From: Alkalimonas collagenimarina | Lineage (GTDB): Bacteria > Pseudomonadota > Gammaproteobacteria > Enterobacterales > Alteromonadaceae | Assembly (NCBI RefSeq): GCF_030717845.1 | Contig: NZ_JAUZVZ010000007.1 | Location: forward strand, 1 to 64,000 | Direction: 5' to 3' | Length of the DNA: 64,000 nt | Part shown: piece by piece, positions 34,070-42,778 of the stretch | Layout: each line of letters opens with the position of its first letter | Position numbering within the stretch: position 1 is the stretch's first letter | Position numbers and translations under genes: made by a program | Notes under the pieces: model-generated | What the model saw: the letters and a program-made list of their open reading frames with translations, nothing else | Databases searched by the model: none | Told to the model about the DNA's origin: nothing

Positions 34070-34348
34070 CTAGTGGTAATCAACAATTTCGACATCTTCC
34101 GCACCAGCCTTGCTCCAGCGGAAGCAAACCCGGAATTGCTTGTTGATTCGAATGCTGTGCTGACCTTGGCGATCACCAAACAACGGCTCCAACATATTTC
34201 CGGGCGGTACTTTAAGATCATCCAACTGACTTGCAGCCTGAAGTTGCCGTATTTTCCTTAAGGCAACACGCTCAAAATTGACGAATCGCCTGACTCGACG
34301 ACCACTTGCAAGCTTCTCGGTATCTTTGCACTTGAATGATATGATCAT
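34070..34348 (-). CDS. higB: HigB-family ribosome-dependent mRNA interferase toxin
   Basis: The 92-aa toxin from the ATG at 34348 begins MIISFKCKDTEKLASG and contains RRFVNFERVALRKIRQL, LEPLFGDRQGQHSIRINKQFRVCFRW and a terminal VEIVDYH, the RelE/HigB catalytic block. Gene order toxin then antitoxin is typical of hig loci. The pair is probably mobile. Confidence 0.93.
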   Translation of the reverse strand: MIISFKCKDTEKLASGRRVRRFVNFERVALRKIRQLQAASQLDDLKVPPGNMLEPLFGDRQGQHSIRINKQFRVCFRWSKAGAEDVEIVDYH

Positions 34349-34562
34349 TAAACGATAGTAACGCCTTGCGTTATTAGTGTCAATGCGTTCGCGCAATTTT
34401 TCAAAAGTAGATAGAAGCGGAAACTTTCTTCCAGTATCAGCCTATTCACAGCTAAAATTGCCTATTAGGGATATATATTTATTGATAAACGGTAAAAATA
34501 TATTGATATATGGGTCTTGTGCCGTTATGGTGATTCAAGTCAATACTGATCAGGAAATCGCT

Positions 34563-35099
34563 ATGGATATACAAACTCATTCCCGTACCCGGCAAATCAA
34601 GCAGTTAAGCCGGTATTTATTTATCGCGCTCACCGGTCTTCGCTACCTACTTTTCCTTGGGTGGCCAGCCATTGTTGCCATTGCATTTATACCAAGCGGA
34701 TCGCTTTACCTTGGTGAGGCTTTGATACCTATCGAGAGTATAAGCCTGCCGTTCAAGGGTTTTATTCTTGTCCTGTATGCCGTTGGATTAACCATCATGC
34801 TGAGGATCAATCATCATTTCCGACAGTTGATGAAACACTTTATGCAGGGACATATTTTTGATCCTGACGCCATTGGCAGTGTCAGGGGCGCGCTGCACAG
34901 TGGTATCGTGTTTTTTCTGTTGTCCTGGTTGTATGTGTTACTTGGCTTGATCTACGACTATTCAGTCAACTCAAGGCTGGACTTTTCATTTACCACTGAA
35001 ATTGTCATTGCCTGCATCTACTTTGGTTTGATGTACACCTTGCTGTGGGCGTTGGAGATAGGCGCTGATCTTAACGAAGAATCAGAGATGACGATTTAG
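34563..35099 (+). CDS. DUF2975 membrane protein
   Basis: The ATG at 34563 has AGGAA upstream, giving 178 aa; the open frame before it overlaps higB antisense. Four hydrophobic helices are seen (YLFIALTGLRYLLFLG, PFKGFILVLYAVGLTIML, SGIVFFLLSWLYVLLGLIY, IVIACIYFGLMYTLLWAL), the DUF2975 pattern. Members usually pair with a small YozG-like XRE regulator, as here 8 bases downstream. Confidence 0.83.
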   Translation: MDIQTHSRTRQIKQLSRYLFIALTGLRYLLFLGWPAIVAIAFIPSGSLYLGEALIPIESISLPFKGFILVLYAVGLTIMLRINHHFRQLMKHFMQGHIFDPDAIGSVRGALHSGIVFFLLSWLYVLLGLIYDYSVNSRLDFSFTTEIVIACIYFGLMYTLLWALEIGADLNEESEMTI

Positions 35100-35107
35100 G
35101 AGCTGTC

Positions 35108-35323
35108 ATGGCCATTATTGTAAACCTGGACGTTGTTCTGGCTCAGAACAAAATGCGTTTAAACACCCTGGCGGAAAAGGTCAATATCACACCGCAAAAT
35201 CTCTCGGTATTGAAAACCGGAAAAGCGAAGGCAATACGCTTTGATACGTTAGAGAAAATATGCCGGGCTCTTAACTGTCAACCTGGGGATATTTTGGTCT
35301 ACCAGGACGAAGATGAACTATAG
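35108..35323 (+). CDS. Small XRE-family regulator (YozG-like)
   Basis: A 71-aa protein that is essentially one helix-turn-helix: VVLAQNKMRLNTLAEKVNITPQNLSVLKTGKAKAIRFDTLEKICRALNCQPGDIL. This Cro/C1-type group is regularly encoded next to DUF2975 genes and probably controls the local operon. The next gene follows after 11 bases. Confidence 0.9.
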   Translation: MAIIVNLDVVLAQNKMRLNTLAEKVNITPQNLSVLKTGKAKAIRFDTLEKICRALNCQPGDILVYQDEDEL

Positions 35324-35334
35324 GGAATTCATCA

Positions 35335-36066
35335 ATGCCTTCATTTGCAGATTCACCAAACGTTTATGCCAGAATTGCCGGGTTGTCCTATCTCTTGATC
35401 ATTTTTCTTGGTCTGGTGGGCTATCTATTTATCAGAGAACCGTTGTTTGTTTCTGGTGATGCAGCGACAACGGCCAGCAATATCCTGCAAGCTGAAACCA
35501 GCTGGCGGCTCAGCATTACCGGTGATGTGCTGATGCATGCGCTCGACATCCCTGTGATGATTATTCTATACCTCTTACTAAAGCAGGTGAGTAAACCTTT
35601 GGCTTTGCTCTCTGTCGCTTTTAATTTGGTACAAACCGCTGTGCTTGTGGCCAACAAATTGGTGCTGTTAGCACCGCTAATCATTATGAACAATGCTTAC
35701 ATTTTGTCTGCCTTTACGGCCGAACAAATTCATGCCCAGGTTATGGTTCTGGCAAGTCTGCATGATTATGGCTTTGGTCTTGGGCTTATCTTCTTTGGTT
35801 TTGCCTGTATTGGCTATGGAACACTTATTTTTCGCTCAGGCTATTTCCCGAAATTTCTTGGGGTTTTTCTGATGGTCGCTGGTATCAGTTATTTAACCAA
35901 CAGCTTGATCTTGCTTATCGTTCCTTCTCTTTCCGGCGTGGTATTTCCTATTCTTGTACTGTCTTTTATCGCAGAACTCACTTTTGCGCTATGGCTGATT
36001 TTCAAAGGTGTTCATCAAGAACAGTGGCATCAGGCTGTTGCGAGAGGGAACCAAAGTGTGCCTTAG
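35335..36066 (+). CDS. DUF4386 membrane protein
   Basis: A 243-aa protein with about six helices. The start, YARIAGLSYLLIIFLGLVGYLFI, the central DIPVMIILYLLLKQVSKPLALL and LGVFLMVAGISYL fit DUF4386. Its function is unknown. It closes the three-gene set after the XRE gene and meets the VOC gene tail to tail two bases later. Confidence 0.83.
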   Translation: MPSFADSPNVYARIAGLSYLLIIFLGLVGYLFIREPLFVSGDAATTASNILQAETSWRLSITGDVLMHALDIPVMIILYLLLKQVSKPLALLSVAFNLVQTAVLVANKLVLLAPLIIMNNAYILSAFTAEQIHAQVMVLASLHDYGFGLGLIFFGFACIGYGTLIFRSGYFPKFLGVFLMVAGISYLTNSLILLIVPSLSGVVFPILVLSFIAELTFALWLIFKGVHQEQWHQAVARGNQSVP

Positions 36067-36067
36067 T

Positions 36068-36421
36068 TTAAACATCTGACCAAACAGCATATTCGTTACC
36101 GCTGGGATCAGTAAAGTGAAAGCGCCTACCACCGGGGAAGTTGAAAATATCTTGCAGGATCTGCCCACCAGCGTCTTTCACTGCGCTTAATGTTTTCTCC
36201 AACTCTGCGCTATAAAGTACCACCAAAGCGCTGCCATCTTTGGTCAGCGCCCTTTGTTCACTTTGGTAGTAACCGCCATCGATGCCAGCGTTTTCAAATG
36301 CCATATACTCTGGGCCATAGTCGATAAAACCCCAGCCAAATACCTGGCTAAAAAATGCCTTGGTTGCTGCCATATCACGGCAGGGCAGTTCGATGTAGTT
36401 GATTTTTCTGCTTTGTTTCAT
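36068..36421 (-). CDS. VOC-family (glyoxalase-like) protein
   Basis: A 117-aa single-domain VOC protein: INYIELPCRDMAATKAFFSQVFGW at the N-terminus, GGYYQSEQRALT in the middle and RRFHFTDPSGNEYAVWSD at the C-terminus. The family contains metal-dependent lyases and dioxygenases as well as antibiotic-binding proteins; no substrate can be inferred. Confidence 0.85.
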   Translation of the reverse strand: MKQSRKINYIELPCRDMAATKAFFSQVFGWGFIDYGPEYMAFENAGIDGGYYQSEQRALTKDGSALVVLYSAELEKTLSAVKDAGGQILQDIFNFPGGRRFHFTDPSGNEYAVWSDV

Positions 36422-36447
36422 GGGCTGTTTCCTTGGGGAGTGCTTCG

Positions 36448-37896
36448 CTATTCAGCGCGCAATTTCTGCAGTAGCCAGCTGCGCACTGCCTCCGTATGGT
36501 TGATATCATCAGAGTATAGCCAGTCTGCGGCTGGTGTGTAGGGCTCATTATGGCCACGAGGCCGGTTGCGATACACCTTTTGTGGAATTGCCAGGCTGCC
36601 TAACTTACTCGGTAGTTCAACAAAGCGGATATCCATGTAAACGGTATCGGCAAAAGTAGGCTGACCAGCGTGAATAGTGCCAAGTGGCAACAGCATATCG
36701 GCAAAATCGAGGCAGGCACTGCCGCAAGCACCATCGGTCAGCAATACAACTTTCGCTGTGGTGAGCGAAGGACTTATCGCGGTAGCTGTGTCTTCTGTTG
36801 AAGAGGCAATGCTTTGTGGTACTAATTCGTTGGTGCCATGTTGCACCATTCGAACTGCCAGCTCACTAAATAACTGGGTGATGTCTGAATCTGCGCCAAA
36901 TTGTTCGGTCACCTGCTGCACAATCTCAGCGACTACGGCGGTATTGTCGGCACTGGCCCGCCAGTAAGGCATGCCCTGGCTGAATAGAGGTGTGAGCACG
37001 CCATACACGTGCTCCTGGCCAAACAAAGCAAATGCCAGATCGGCACCCCATTGCGAGTTACCACCGCCATTGCCGCGGACATCAAACACGATAAGCTCAG
37101 CCTCTCTTAGTTCAGCCAACTGACTGGTCATTTGCTTTAACTGAGCTTGTTGTGGGGCTGAAGGCGTAAAGGTAGGCAGGCTGAGCCAATAGCTATTCGG
37201 AGCAAAGGATTGCAAGCTGAAATCGTTGCTGGCTGCTTGCGCTTCGTTGTGTTGCTGCCAGTTTTGTCTGGAGGTATTGCGCCAGTGCAAGGTGTGATGA
37301 ACGGTTACTCCCTGCTGCTTGAACGTGCATTCGGTAAGCGCTTCGCCTTGCCAACTGCCATCCATCCGCAGAATCAGTGGCGTGTAGTTGGCCTGCACGG
37401 CTGCAAGTTCTGGCAGCTGAATGTGGAAGGGGAGTACTCGTTGTTCCAGCAACTGCTGTGGCGATAAACCATTGCAGTATTTAAGGATAGCGCCTGTTGC
37501 CGGCAAAGCTGTGGGCCAGTCCTCTGCGGTTTGGGTAACAACTGTATGCTGGCCTTGTTTGTGCACAATAATGCCAGGCCAGCGCACACGCGATCGTTGG
37601 TGGTGAAATGAGATGCCAACATGCCCATCGGCAAAGCCTGCTATGTATTGGCGTTGTAAATTCAACACTTCATCCAGGTTGTCTACAGCGGCAATACCAC
37701 TGAGAGCTTGTTGATAACCTTGCTCCAGCCAGTGGTTGAAACCAGGGTTTAATTCGTCGATCACGCCGGGGTGGTTGTCTTTCAGGTTCTGATAAACAAA
37801 ATCCAGATCGGTTTTGGCCAGTTGCTGCCATGGATTAGCAGTGGCACTCAGTTGAAAAGAGACCGTTGCGCAAAGGAATAGTAGTGTTTTATTCAT
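36448..37896 (-). CDS. Exported S41-family peptidase
   Basis: A 482-aa protein with a signal peptide (cleavage after ATA, about residue 20). The C-terminal S41 fold has LIVFDVRGNGGGNSQWG and the nucleophile motif TDGACGSACLDFADML (about residues 382-397, catalytic Ser in GSAC). No PDZ domain is visible. Such tail-specific-protease relatives cleave peptides or degrade secreted substrates. It is 27 bases upstream, in the same direction, of the VOC gene. Confidence 0.85.
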   Translation of the reverse strand: MNKTLLFLCATVSFQLSATANPWQQLAKTDLDFVYQNLKDNHPGVIDELNPGFNHWLEQGYQQALSGIAAVDNLDEVLNLQRQYIAGFADGHVGISFHHQRSRVRWPGIIVHKQGQHTVVTQTAEDWPTALPATGAILKYCNGLSPQQLLEQRVLPFHIQLPELAAVQANYTPLILRMDGSWQGEALTECTFKQQGVTVHHTLHWRNTSRQNWQQHNEAQAASNDFSLQSFAPNSYWLSLPTFTPSAPQQAQLKQMTSQLAELREAELIVFDVRGNGGGNSQWGADLAFALFGQEHVYGVLTPLFSQGMPYWRASADNTAVVAEIVQQVTEQFGADSDITQLFSELAVRMVQHGTNELVPQSIASSTEDTATAISPSLTTAKVVLLTDGACGSACLDFADMLLPLGTIHAGQPTFADTVYMDIRFVELPSKLGSLAIPQKVYRNRPRGHNEPYTPAADWLYSDDINHTEAVRSWLLQKLRAE

Positions 37897-38081
37897 TAAA
37901 AGATAAGAGTGAAGTTGTTAGGTTACATGAATATAACCTGATGATTTTATTCATGCCACCACTATTTACATCGAAGATGATGGGGCTGTAAAGTTGTATT
38001 TTAAAGTCAGTGTTTCTTCCTTGAACTGATTGATCATGGCATCAGCAGACATTCGGGCTCTGACATCAGGGGAAGCCGGTA

Positions 38082-38690
38082 TCAGCGGAGTAGTGAAAAC
38101 TGGTTACCGCCGCGATGTTGAGCATGCAGCATGGCCGCCGTAGCTCTTTCTATGAGTAGCAGGGCGTCATTGCCATCTTCAGGAAAGTGGCTGATGCCTA
38201 TACTGATGGTAAGGTTAGGGATCTGCAGTGTGAAACGATGCAAGGTATCCAACTTCTGCAGTAATTTCTCGGCAACCAGCACCGTATCATAAATCCGTGA
38301 TACATCGGTGACAAGGACCAAAAACTGATCATCGGCTAGCTGGCTAATGCTGTCGCATTGACGAACGGCCGCATTTAAATGCTGCAGTGTCAGTTCGATG
38401 ATTTTCTTCGTGAACGCTGCGTCATGTTTATCGCGGATCGCTTTGAATTGATCGATTTGCACAAACATCAAGGCAAAGCCGCTGTTATGCCGCTGCGCAT
38501 GCTTTAGCATAAATTGTAATTGATGCTGTATTTGCACAATACCCGGGGTGTCCGCGTATTGTTTGGGGAGCTGACTTTTCTGAAGTGCTACAAGTTCGCC
38601 CAAGGTACGCTCGGCCATGGTTTCAGCTTGCTTGAGCTGCTGTTGTAGTTCGGCATAGCTCGGTTCTGCTGGATTCATTTTCGGTTGCAT
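38082..38690 (-). CDS. Degenerate GGDEF-domain protein, probable c-di-GMP receptor
   Basis: A 202-aa soluble protein with an N-terminal coiled coil (about 12-40) and a GGDEF fold. The active-site motif reads ADDQF (119-123) instead of GGDEF, so cyclase activity is unlikely. The inhibitory-site motif RxxD is kept as RQCD (110-113), five residues before it, as in active enzymes. FVQIDQFKAIRDKHD and IGISHFPEDGND correspond to the usual flanking strands. It could bind c-di-GMP as an effector. Confidence 0.82.
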   Translation of the reverse strand: MQPKMNPAEPSYAELQQQLKQAETMAERTLGELVALQKSQLPKQYADTPGIVQIQHQLQFMLKHAQRHNSGFALMFVQIDQFKAIRDKHDAAFTKKIIELTLQHLNAAVRQCDSISQLADDQFLVLVTDVSRIYDTVLVAEKLLQKLDTLHRFTLQIPNLTISIGISHFPEDGNDALLLIERATAAMLHAQHRGGNQFSLLR

Positions 38691-38725
38691 AGAGGCTCCT
38701 TGCTGTCATCAGTTTTTCTCTGGGA

Positions 38726-38872
38726 TCAAATGCCTCGGCCCCGAATTAATCGTACAGCGATTACCACTAAAGCAATGACCAGCAAGATGTGAATAAATCC
38801 ACCCATGGTATAGGAGGATACTAAGCCAAGGGCCCAGAGAATAATCAGTAACACGATGATGGTTTCTAACAT
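38726..38872 (-). CDS. Lmo0937-family membrane microprotein, 48 aa
   Basis: A short gene encoding MLETIIVLLIILWALGLVS...YTMGGFIHILLVIALVVI...RLIRGRGI. It has two membrane helices separated by YTMGG and a basic tail, matching the Lmo0937/DUF5670 microproteins closely. Function unknown; they are common in stress-induced neighbourhoods. It lies between the degenerate GGDEF and PRC-barrel genes on the same strand. Confidence 0.85.
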   Translation of the reverse strand: MLETIIVLLIILWALGLVSSYTMGGFIHILLVIALVVIAVRLIRGRGI

Positions 38873-38954
38873 GAGAGATCGCCTGTTTAAGTGTTCATAG
38901 AGTCTACTATGCGATGGTTAGTTGTCGTTGTATGTGCGATAGATAACATAAGGG

Positions 38955-38982
38955 AGAAAAAACCCGTCCAGACAGACGGGTT
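38955..38982 (-). terminator. Rho-independent terminator of the PRC-barrel gene
   Basis: On the minus strand AACCCGTC and GACGGGTT form an 8-bp stem with a 6-base loop, followed by TTTTTTCT. It starts 31 bases after the stop codon. Confidence 0.9.
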
Positions 38983-39012
38983 AAAGGCGTGTTTTATTGA
39001 ATACAACTTGAT

Positions 39013-39417
39013 TTAAATGCGTGGTCTGGTGTTGGCATAATAAGTATCTACACTTTTTGTCCAGGTTTTATCTGCCATATTTGGCCAATGTTTTTTATCA
39101 AAACCGGGTGCATCACTTAAGGTGTCTTTATCAACATTTAAAACAAATCGCTTGTTTTCTGTATCCAGCGTCAGCGCGTCCCATGGCACCGCAAATAGCT
39201 TTTCACCCATGCCGAGAAATGAGCCAAATGACAGCACAGCATAGCTGACTTTGCCATTGGTGACATCCAACATAATTTCTTTAATGTCGCCGAGGCTTTC
39301 ATCTTTCTGATTGTAAACATCATTCCCTATTAAGGTATCAGCACCCATTAAATGTGGGCCCGGGCCATCCAGAGATTCTTTATACATACCTAAGGTATCA
39401 CGTGTTTCATAGTTCAT
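39013..39417 (-). CDS. PRC-barrel domain protein
   Basis: The ATG at 39417 follows GGAGCTGAAT; the frame extends to 39468. The 134-aa product has a PRC-barrel: LMGADTLIGNDVYNQKDESLGDIKEIMLDVTNGKVSYAVLSFGSFLGMGEKLFAVPW. The tail with HWPNMADKTW is usual in stress-related PRC proteins of proteobacteria. Function is unclear; such genes often neighbour BON and DUF883 genes, as here. Confidence 0.87.
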   Translation of the reverse strand: MNYETRDTLGMYKESLDGPGPHLMGADTLIGNDVYNQKDESLGDIKEIMLDVTNGKVSYAVLSFGSFLGMGEKLFAVPWDALTLDTENKRFVLNVDKDTLSDAPGFDKKHWPNMADKTWTKSVDTYYANTRPRI

Positions 39418-39612
39418 ATTCAGCTCCAACGTTACTAGTCTTGCTGTCGAACGAGAGTGTTGACGCAAGCTGTATGTAGCATAACGGAGCTTTCTGGTTT
39501 GCTCCGTGCGCTATCACACTCAACAAAAAACGGCTGCTAAAGTACGTTGGCGAACAGATGGTTGTCTTTAGCCGGTGTAGGCTAAAGGTTCACACCAAAC
39601 GAGGATCTCATT

Positions 39613-39972
39613 ATGAAATTACGCCACAACATCTACGCGGTACTGCTGACGTTACCTTTGTTCGCGCTGACGGCCTGCGACAGGAATACTGCTTCTGCAC
39701 CGATGAATGCAACGCAAGACAGCGGCAACAGCCAAACGTCTCAGTTTGATGACAGCAGCTTAAACCGCTCTGTCTCCAATGCTTTGTTGCGTGATGCTGC
39801 ATTTAGCGATAACAGCATTAGCGTTACTTCGGATAAAGGGCATATCACACTGAATGGCTCGGTAGCATCATTGCAGGATAAAAATCGTGCCACCGAAATA
39901 GTGAAAGAGGTTATCGGAGTGACCCGAGTGCAAAACAACCTTGAAATCATCATGACCACTAGCAGCTATTAA
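39613..39972 (+). CDS. BON-domain lipoprotein (first of two)
   Basis: A 119-aa lipoprotein with lipobox ALTAC near residue 22, an Asn/Ser/Gln-rich linker and one BON domain (about 50-115: SNALLRDAAFSDNSISVTSDKGHITLNGSV...ATEIVKEVIGVTRVQNNLEI). BON domains bind phospholipid and are found in envelope-stress proteins such as OsmY. A second BON lipoprotein gene follows 27 bases later. Confidence 0.9.
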   Translation: MKLRHNIYAVLLTLPLFALTACDRNTASAPMNATQDSGNSQTSQFDDSSLNRSVSNALLRDAAFSDNSISVTSDKGHITLNGSVASLQDKNRATEIVKEVIGVTRVQNNLEIIMTTSSY

Positions 39973-39999
39973 GCCATACCATTGAATGGAGACACCATC

Positions 40000-40311
40000 A
40001 TGAAAGCACGAAATATTTATGCCGTTTTTTTTCTCAGCCTGTTTAGTTTGATATTAATTGGCTGTGGGGCAACTACCACCAGTGAAAGCACCGGTGAATA
40101 CATTGATGACACCGTGATCACCACCAAAGTCAAAGCGGCGATTTTTAATCATGAGTTATTGAAAGTAAACGAGATCAGTGTCGAGACCTTCAAGGGTGAG
40201 GTGCAGTTAAGCGGTTTTGTCAGTTCGGCTTCGCATATGCCGATTGCAGTGCGTTTAGCCCGTGATGTGACTGGCGTGACCTCGGTCAAGAATGATATGC
40301 AGATAAAATAA
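40000..40311 (+). CDS. BON-domain lipoprotein (second of two)
   Basis: The ATG at 40000 has ATGGAGA upstream. The 103-aa product has a lipobox ending LIGC, a short linker and one BON domain (YIDDTVITTKVKAAIFNHELLKVNEISVETFKGEVQLSGFV...DVTGVTSVKNDMQI). It is paralogous to the preceding gene and probably co-expressed with it. Both are likely anchored in the envelope. Confidence 0.9.
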   Translation: MKARNIYAVFFLSLFSLILIGCGATTTSESTGEYIDDTVITTKVKAAIFNHELLKVNEISVETFKGEVQLSGFVSSASHMPIAVRLARDVTGVTSVKNDMQIK

Positions 40312-40406
40312 CCGACATTGTTTATTTTAATGTACGCTACCGAACAGAGTAAGCCTTGATATACACTATAATCATCGCTTACTTTATTCACAGGGAAGGA
40401 TAGGCT

Positions 40407-41162
40407 ATGCCTACAAAAAAACGAGCGGAACGTGTTTTAGAGATAGATCACCAACCTGGCCAGAATCATTTTTTAAATGCCTTGTCTGATGATATTCAGC
40501 AACGGCTGCTTCCGCACATGGAGCTGGTGCCGATGCCACTTGGCAAGGTGTTGTACGAATCTGGTGAAGTGATGCGGCATGTGTACTTTCCTACCAATTC
40601 TATCGTGTCTTTGTTGTATGTGATGGAAAACGGTGCTCAGGCAGAAATCGCCGTGGTTGGCCATGATGGCCTGATTGGTATGTCCTTGGTACTGGGCGGC
40701 GAAAGCACCACCAGTCGGGCTCTCGTGCAAAGTGCTGGCTTTGCCTATCGTTTACTGGGCCAGCGAATGAAAACCGAATTCAGCCGGCACGGCGATTTAT
40801 TGCATTTGACCTTGCGTTATTCTCAGGCTTTGATCACACAAATGGCACAAACCGCGGTGTGCAATCGTCATCACAGCATTGAGCAGCAACTTTGCCGTTG
40901 GTTGTTGTTATCGCTGGACCGGTTAAAAGACAACCACCTGGTGATGACGCAAGAGTTGATTGCCAATATGCTGGGAGTACGCCGTGAGGGCGTGACCGAA
41001 GCGGCTGGCCGCTTGCATACCAAAGGTGTGATTGATTACAGCCGTGGCCACATTGTAGTGACCGACCGGCCCAAGATGGAAGCGCTTTGCTGTGAATGTT
41101 ATGGCGTAGTGAAAGCGGAGACCGATCGTTTATTGCCTTGTCGTTATCAGCATAAAAAATAA
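40407..41162 (+). CDS. Crp/Fnr-family transcriptional regulator (first of two)
   Basis: A 251-aa protein with an N-terminal cyclic-nucleotide-binding-like domain (PLGKVLYESGEVMRHVYFPTNSIVSLLYVMENG...AVVGHDGLIGMSLVLGG) and a C-terminal winged helix (TQELIANMLGVRREGVTEAAGRLHTKGVIDYSRGHIVV). It lacks the Cys set of Fnr; the tail has CCECYG. Relatives control stress or adhesion genes in soil and water bacteria, and their effector is unknown. It follows the two BON genes. Confidence 0.88.
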   Translation: MPTKKRAERVLEIDHQPGQNHFLNALSDDIQQRLLPHMELVPMPLGKVLYESGEVMRHVYFPTNSIVSLLYVMENGAQAEIAVVGHDGLIGMSLVLGGESTTSRALVQSAGFAYRLLGQRMKTEFSRHGDLLHLTLRYSQALITQMAQTAVCNRHHSIEQQLCRWLLLSLDRLKDNHLVMTQELIANMLGVRREGVTEAAGRLHTKGVIDYSRGHIVVTDRPKMEALCCECYGVVKAETDRLLPCRYQHKK

Positions 41163-41268
41163 CTGCTGCAATGACTTCTTTGGCACCCTGCGTGCCATAG
41201 CGCACAGAGTCAGTGCACAGAACCTATTATACTTTCAGTTCAAGGCGGCATAGCACCTGTCTTGTGCC

Positions 41269-42060
41269 ATGCTGGCATCGCCCGTGCTGAAGGTCATTGC
41301 TGTGCCGATACTCATAAAATCTGCTATCACCAATCATTTGGTTGAACTCTTACCTGCATCAGAGCGTCGCTTGTTGTTGCAGTACTGTGAGCTGGTTGAG
41401 TTGCAATTTGGAGCCGTGCTTTGTGAGCCAAACCAGGATTACCGCTATCTTTATTTTCCGATGAGTGGTTTTATCTCGCTGGTGAGTAAGCTAAAAGACC
41501 ATAAACCACTGGAAATCGGCTTAATTGGCAATGAGGGCATGCTGGGTGGCACTTTGGTGCTTGGTGTGACGACTGCCCCTACAAAAGCGGTTGTACAGGG
41601 CAAAGGTACGGCCTGGCGAATTGAGTTGGTGATGCTGCAGCAACTGCTGCTCGATTGCCCTCAGTTGCGTTACATCATCCAGCAATACCTGTTTGTCTTG
41701 ATGGCGCAGCTGTCGCAAAGTGCTGCTTGTGCGCATTTCCATGAATTGGATCAGCGCCTGGCACGCTGGTTGTTAATGAGCCATGATCGCGCGCACAGCA
41801 ATGAATTTCATTTAACCCATCAGTTTCTGGCGGATATGCTGGGGGTTCGTCGCAGCGGTGTTACCGTGGCGGCGGGGCTGATGCAGCAAAAAAAACTAAT
41901 TCAATACAGCCGCGGCCAAATCTGCATTATTGACCGGGCGGCATTGGAGCAGGCGAGTTGTGCCTGCTATCAGTGCAGTGTTGATCAGTACCATCGGTTG
42001 CTGGGAAAGCTGGCGCCAGATACAGCGCAGCAGCTGTTAACGGAGCAAGGAGCGCCATAA
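41269..42060 (+). CDS. Crp/Fnr-family transcriptional regulator (second of two)
   Basis: A 263-aa paralogue of the preceding gene, sharing FGAVLCEPNQDYRYLYFPMSGFISLV, GLIGNEGMLGGTLVLG, THQFLADMLGVRRSGVTVAAG and a Cys-bearing tail CACYQC. The first codons have no good ribosome site, so the true start may be internal, near residues 14-20. The two regulators are separated by 106 bases. It overlaps the convergent gene ending at 42037. Confidence 0.85.
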   Translation: MLASPVLKVIAVPILIKSAITNHLVELLPASERRLLLQYCELVELQFGAVLCEPNQDYRYLYFPMSGFISLVSKLKDHKPLEIGLIGNEGMLGGTLVLGVTTAPTKAVVQGKGTAWRIELVMLQQLLLDCPQLRYIIQQYLFVLMAQLSQSAACAHFHELDQRLARWLLMSHDRAHSNEFHLTHQFLADMLGVRRSGVTVAAGLMQQKKLIQYSRGQICIIDRAALEQASCACYQCSVDQYHRLLGKLAPDTAQQLLTEQGAP

Positions 42061-42336
42061 CAGGTGTCGGATGTGATGACAAACCTCTTGCCAAATGAGC
42101 AGGCGGTTGCTGTGGTTGGTGCTACCAGAGGCCTCAGGTTTGGAACCATCCGCATGCAGCCAAAAGCCAAACAACATTCCGGTCAGGGTTGCCACGGCAA
42201 AAGTTTCTGGTGAGGTAAGTCTGTGGCGCAGTGCAGCGGCCACCACAGAGGTTTGCTCACTCAGTTGCCGCCGTTGCCAAGGCAATTGCTGTGTCAGCTG
42301 CTCAATACGTTGATCCAGTATAGACTTCGGTGGCAC
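42037..42336 (-). CDS. Third gene of the YqjD-YqjE-type operon (YqjK-like position)
   Basis: The GTG at 42336 with AGGAGG 6 bases upstream gives 99 aa; it lies one base after the preceding stop. The product is mostly amphipathic helix (ILDQRIEQLTQQLPWQRRQLSEQTSVVAAALRHRL) with one hydrophobic helix FAVATLTGMLFGFWL. The layout matches E. coli yqjK after yqjDE, but sequence similarity is not obvious by eye. Its 3' end overlaps the Crp/Fnr gene by 24 bases. Confidence 0.65.
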   Translation of the reverse strand: MPPKSILDQRIEQLTQQLPWQRRQLSEQTSVVAAALRHRLTSPETFAVATLTGMLFGFWLHADGSKPEASGSTNHSNRLLIWQEVCHHIRHLLWRSLLR

Positions 42337-42337
42337 G

Positions 42338-42778
42338 TCAGGCCTCCTGTTTTGCAGCTGGGGGTGGTTGAGTGCCAATTGGACGAAGGCTTTGTACGGT
42401 AGCAGGAAAGCGCAGTAGTCTGCTGTAGTAAAGGCAGCGCCGCAACAAAAACCAGATAGCCAGCAGATTCACGATCATGGCCAGCCCGAGCGACTGCCAC
42501 ACTGCCAGTGCGCTCAGTTGTGCCAGCAGAACGATTTGCGTTAATACCGCAAACCACAGTGTGAGCACCAGTAAGCCAGCCAACAACGCAAACACCAGCA
42601 GGGCCACCATACTGCGGGCAACGCGCTCCCCCTCAAGGGTCAGCAGCTCCAGTTGACCATGTGCCAGGGTTTTTATTTGCAGCCACCAGTCGATTGCTTC
42701 CGCGGTGATATCGGGTTCAGCAGAAGCTGCGCCCGTAGTGGTTGCTGTGTCAGTAGCTTTAGCTGGCATCCTGCTCAC
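42338..42778 (-). CDS. YqjE-like putative holin-family membrane protein (DUF1469)
   Basis: A 146-aa protein with two strong hydrophobic helices (MVALLVFALLAGLLVLTLWFAVL and AVWQSLGLAMIVNLLAIWFLL) after a helical LAHGQLELLTLEGERVARS segment, the pattern of the phage-holin-3_6/YqjE family. The start may be GTG at 42778 or ATG at 42769; it overlaps the DUF883 gene either way. Found with YqjD in envelope-stress operons. Confidence 0.83.
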   Translation of the reverse strand: MSRMPAKATDTATTTGAASAEPDITAEAIDWWLQIKTLAHGQLELLTLEGERVARSMVALLVFALLAGLLVLTLWFAVLTQIVLLAQLSALAVWQSLGLAMIVNLLAIWFLLRRCLYYSRLLRFPATVQSLRPIGTQPPPAAKQEA

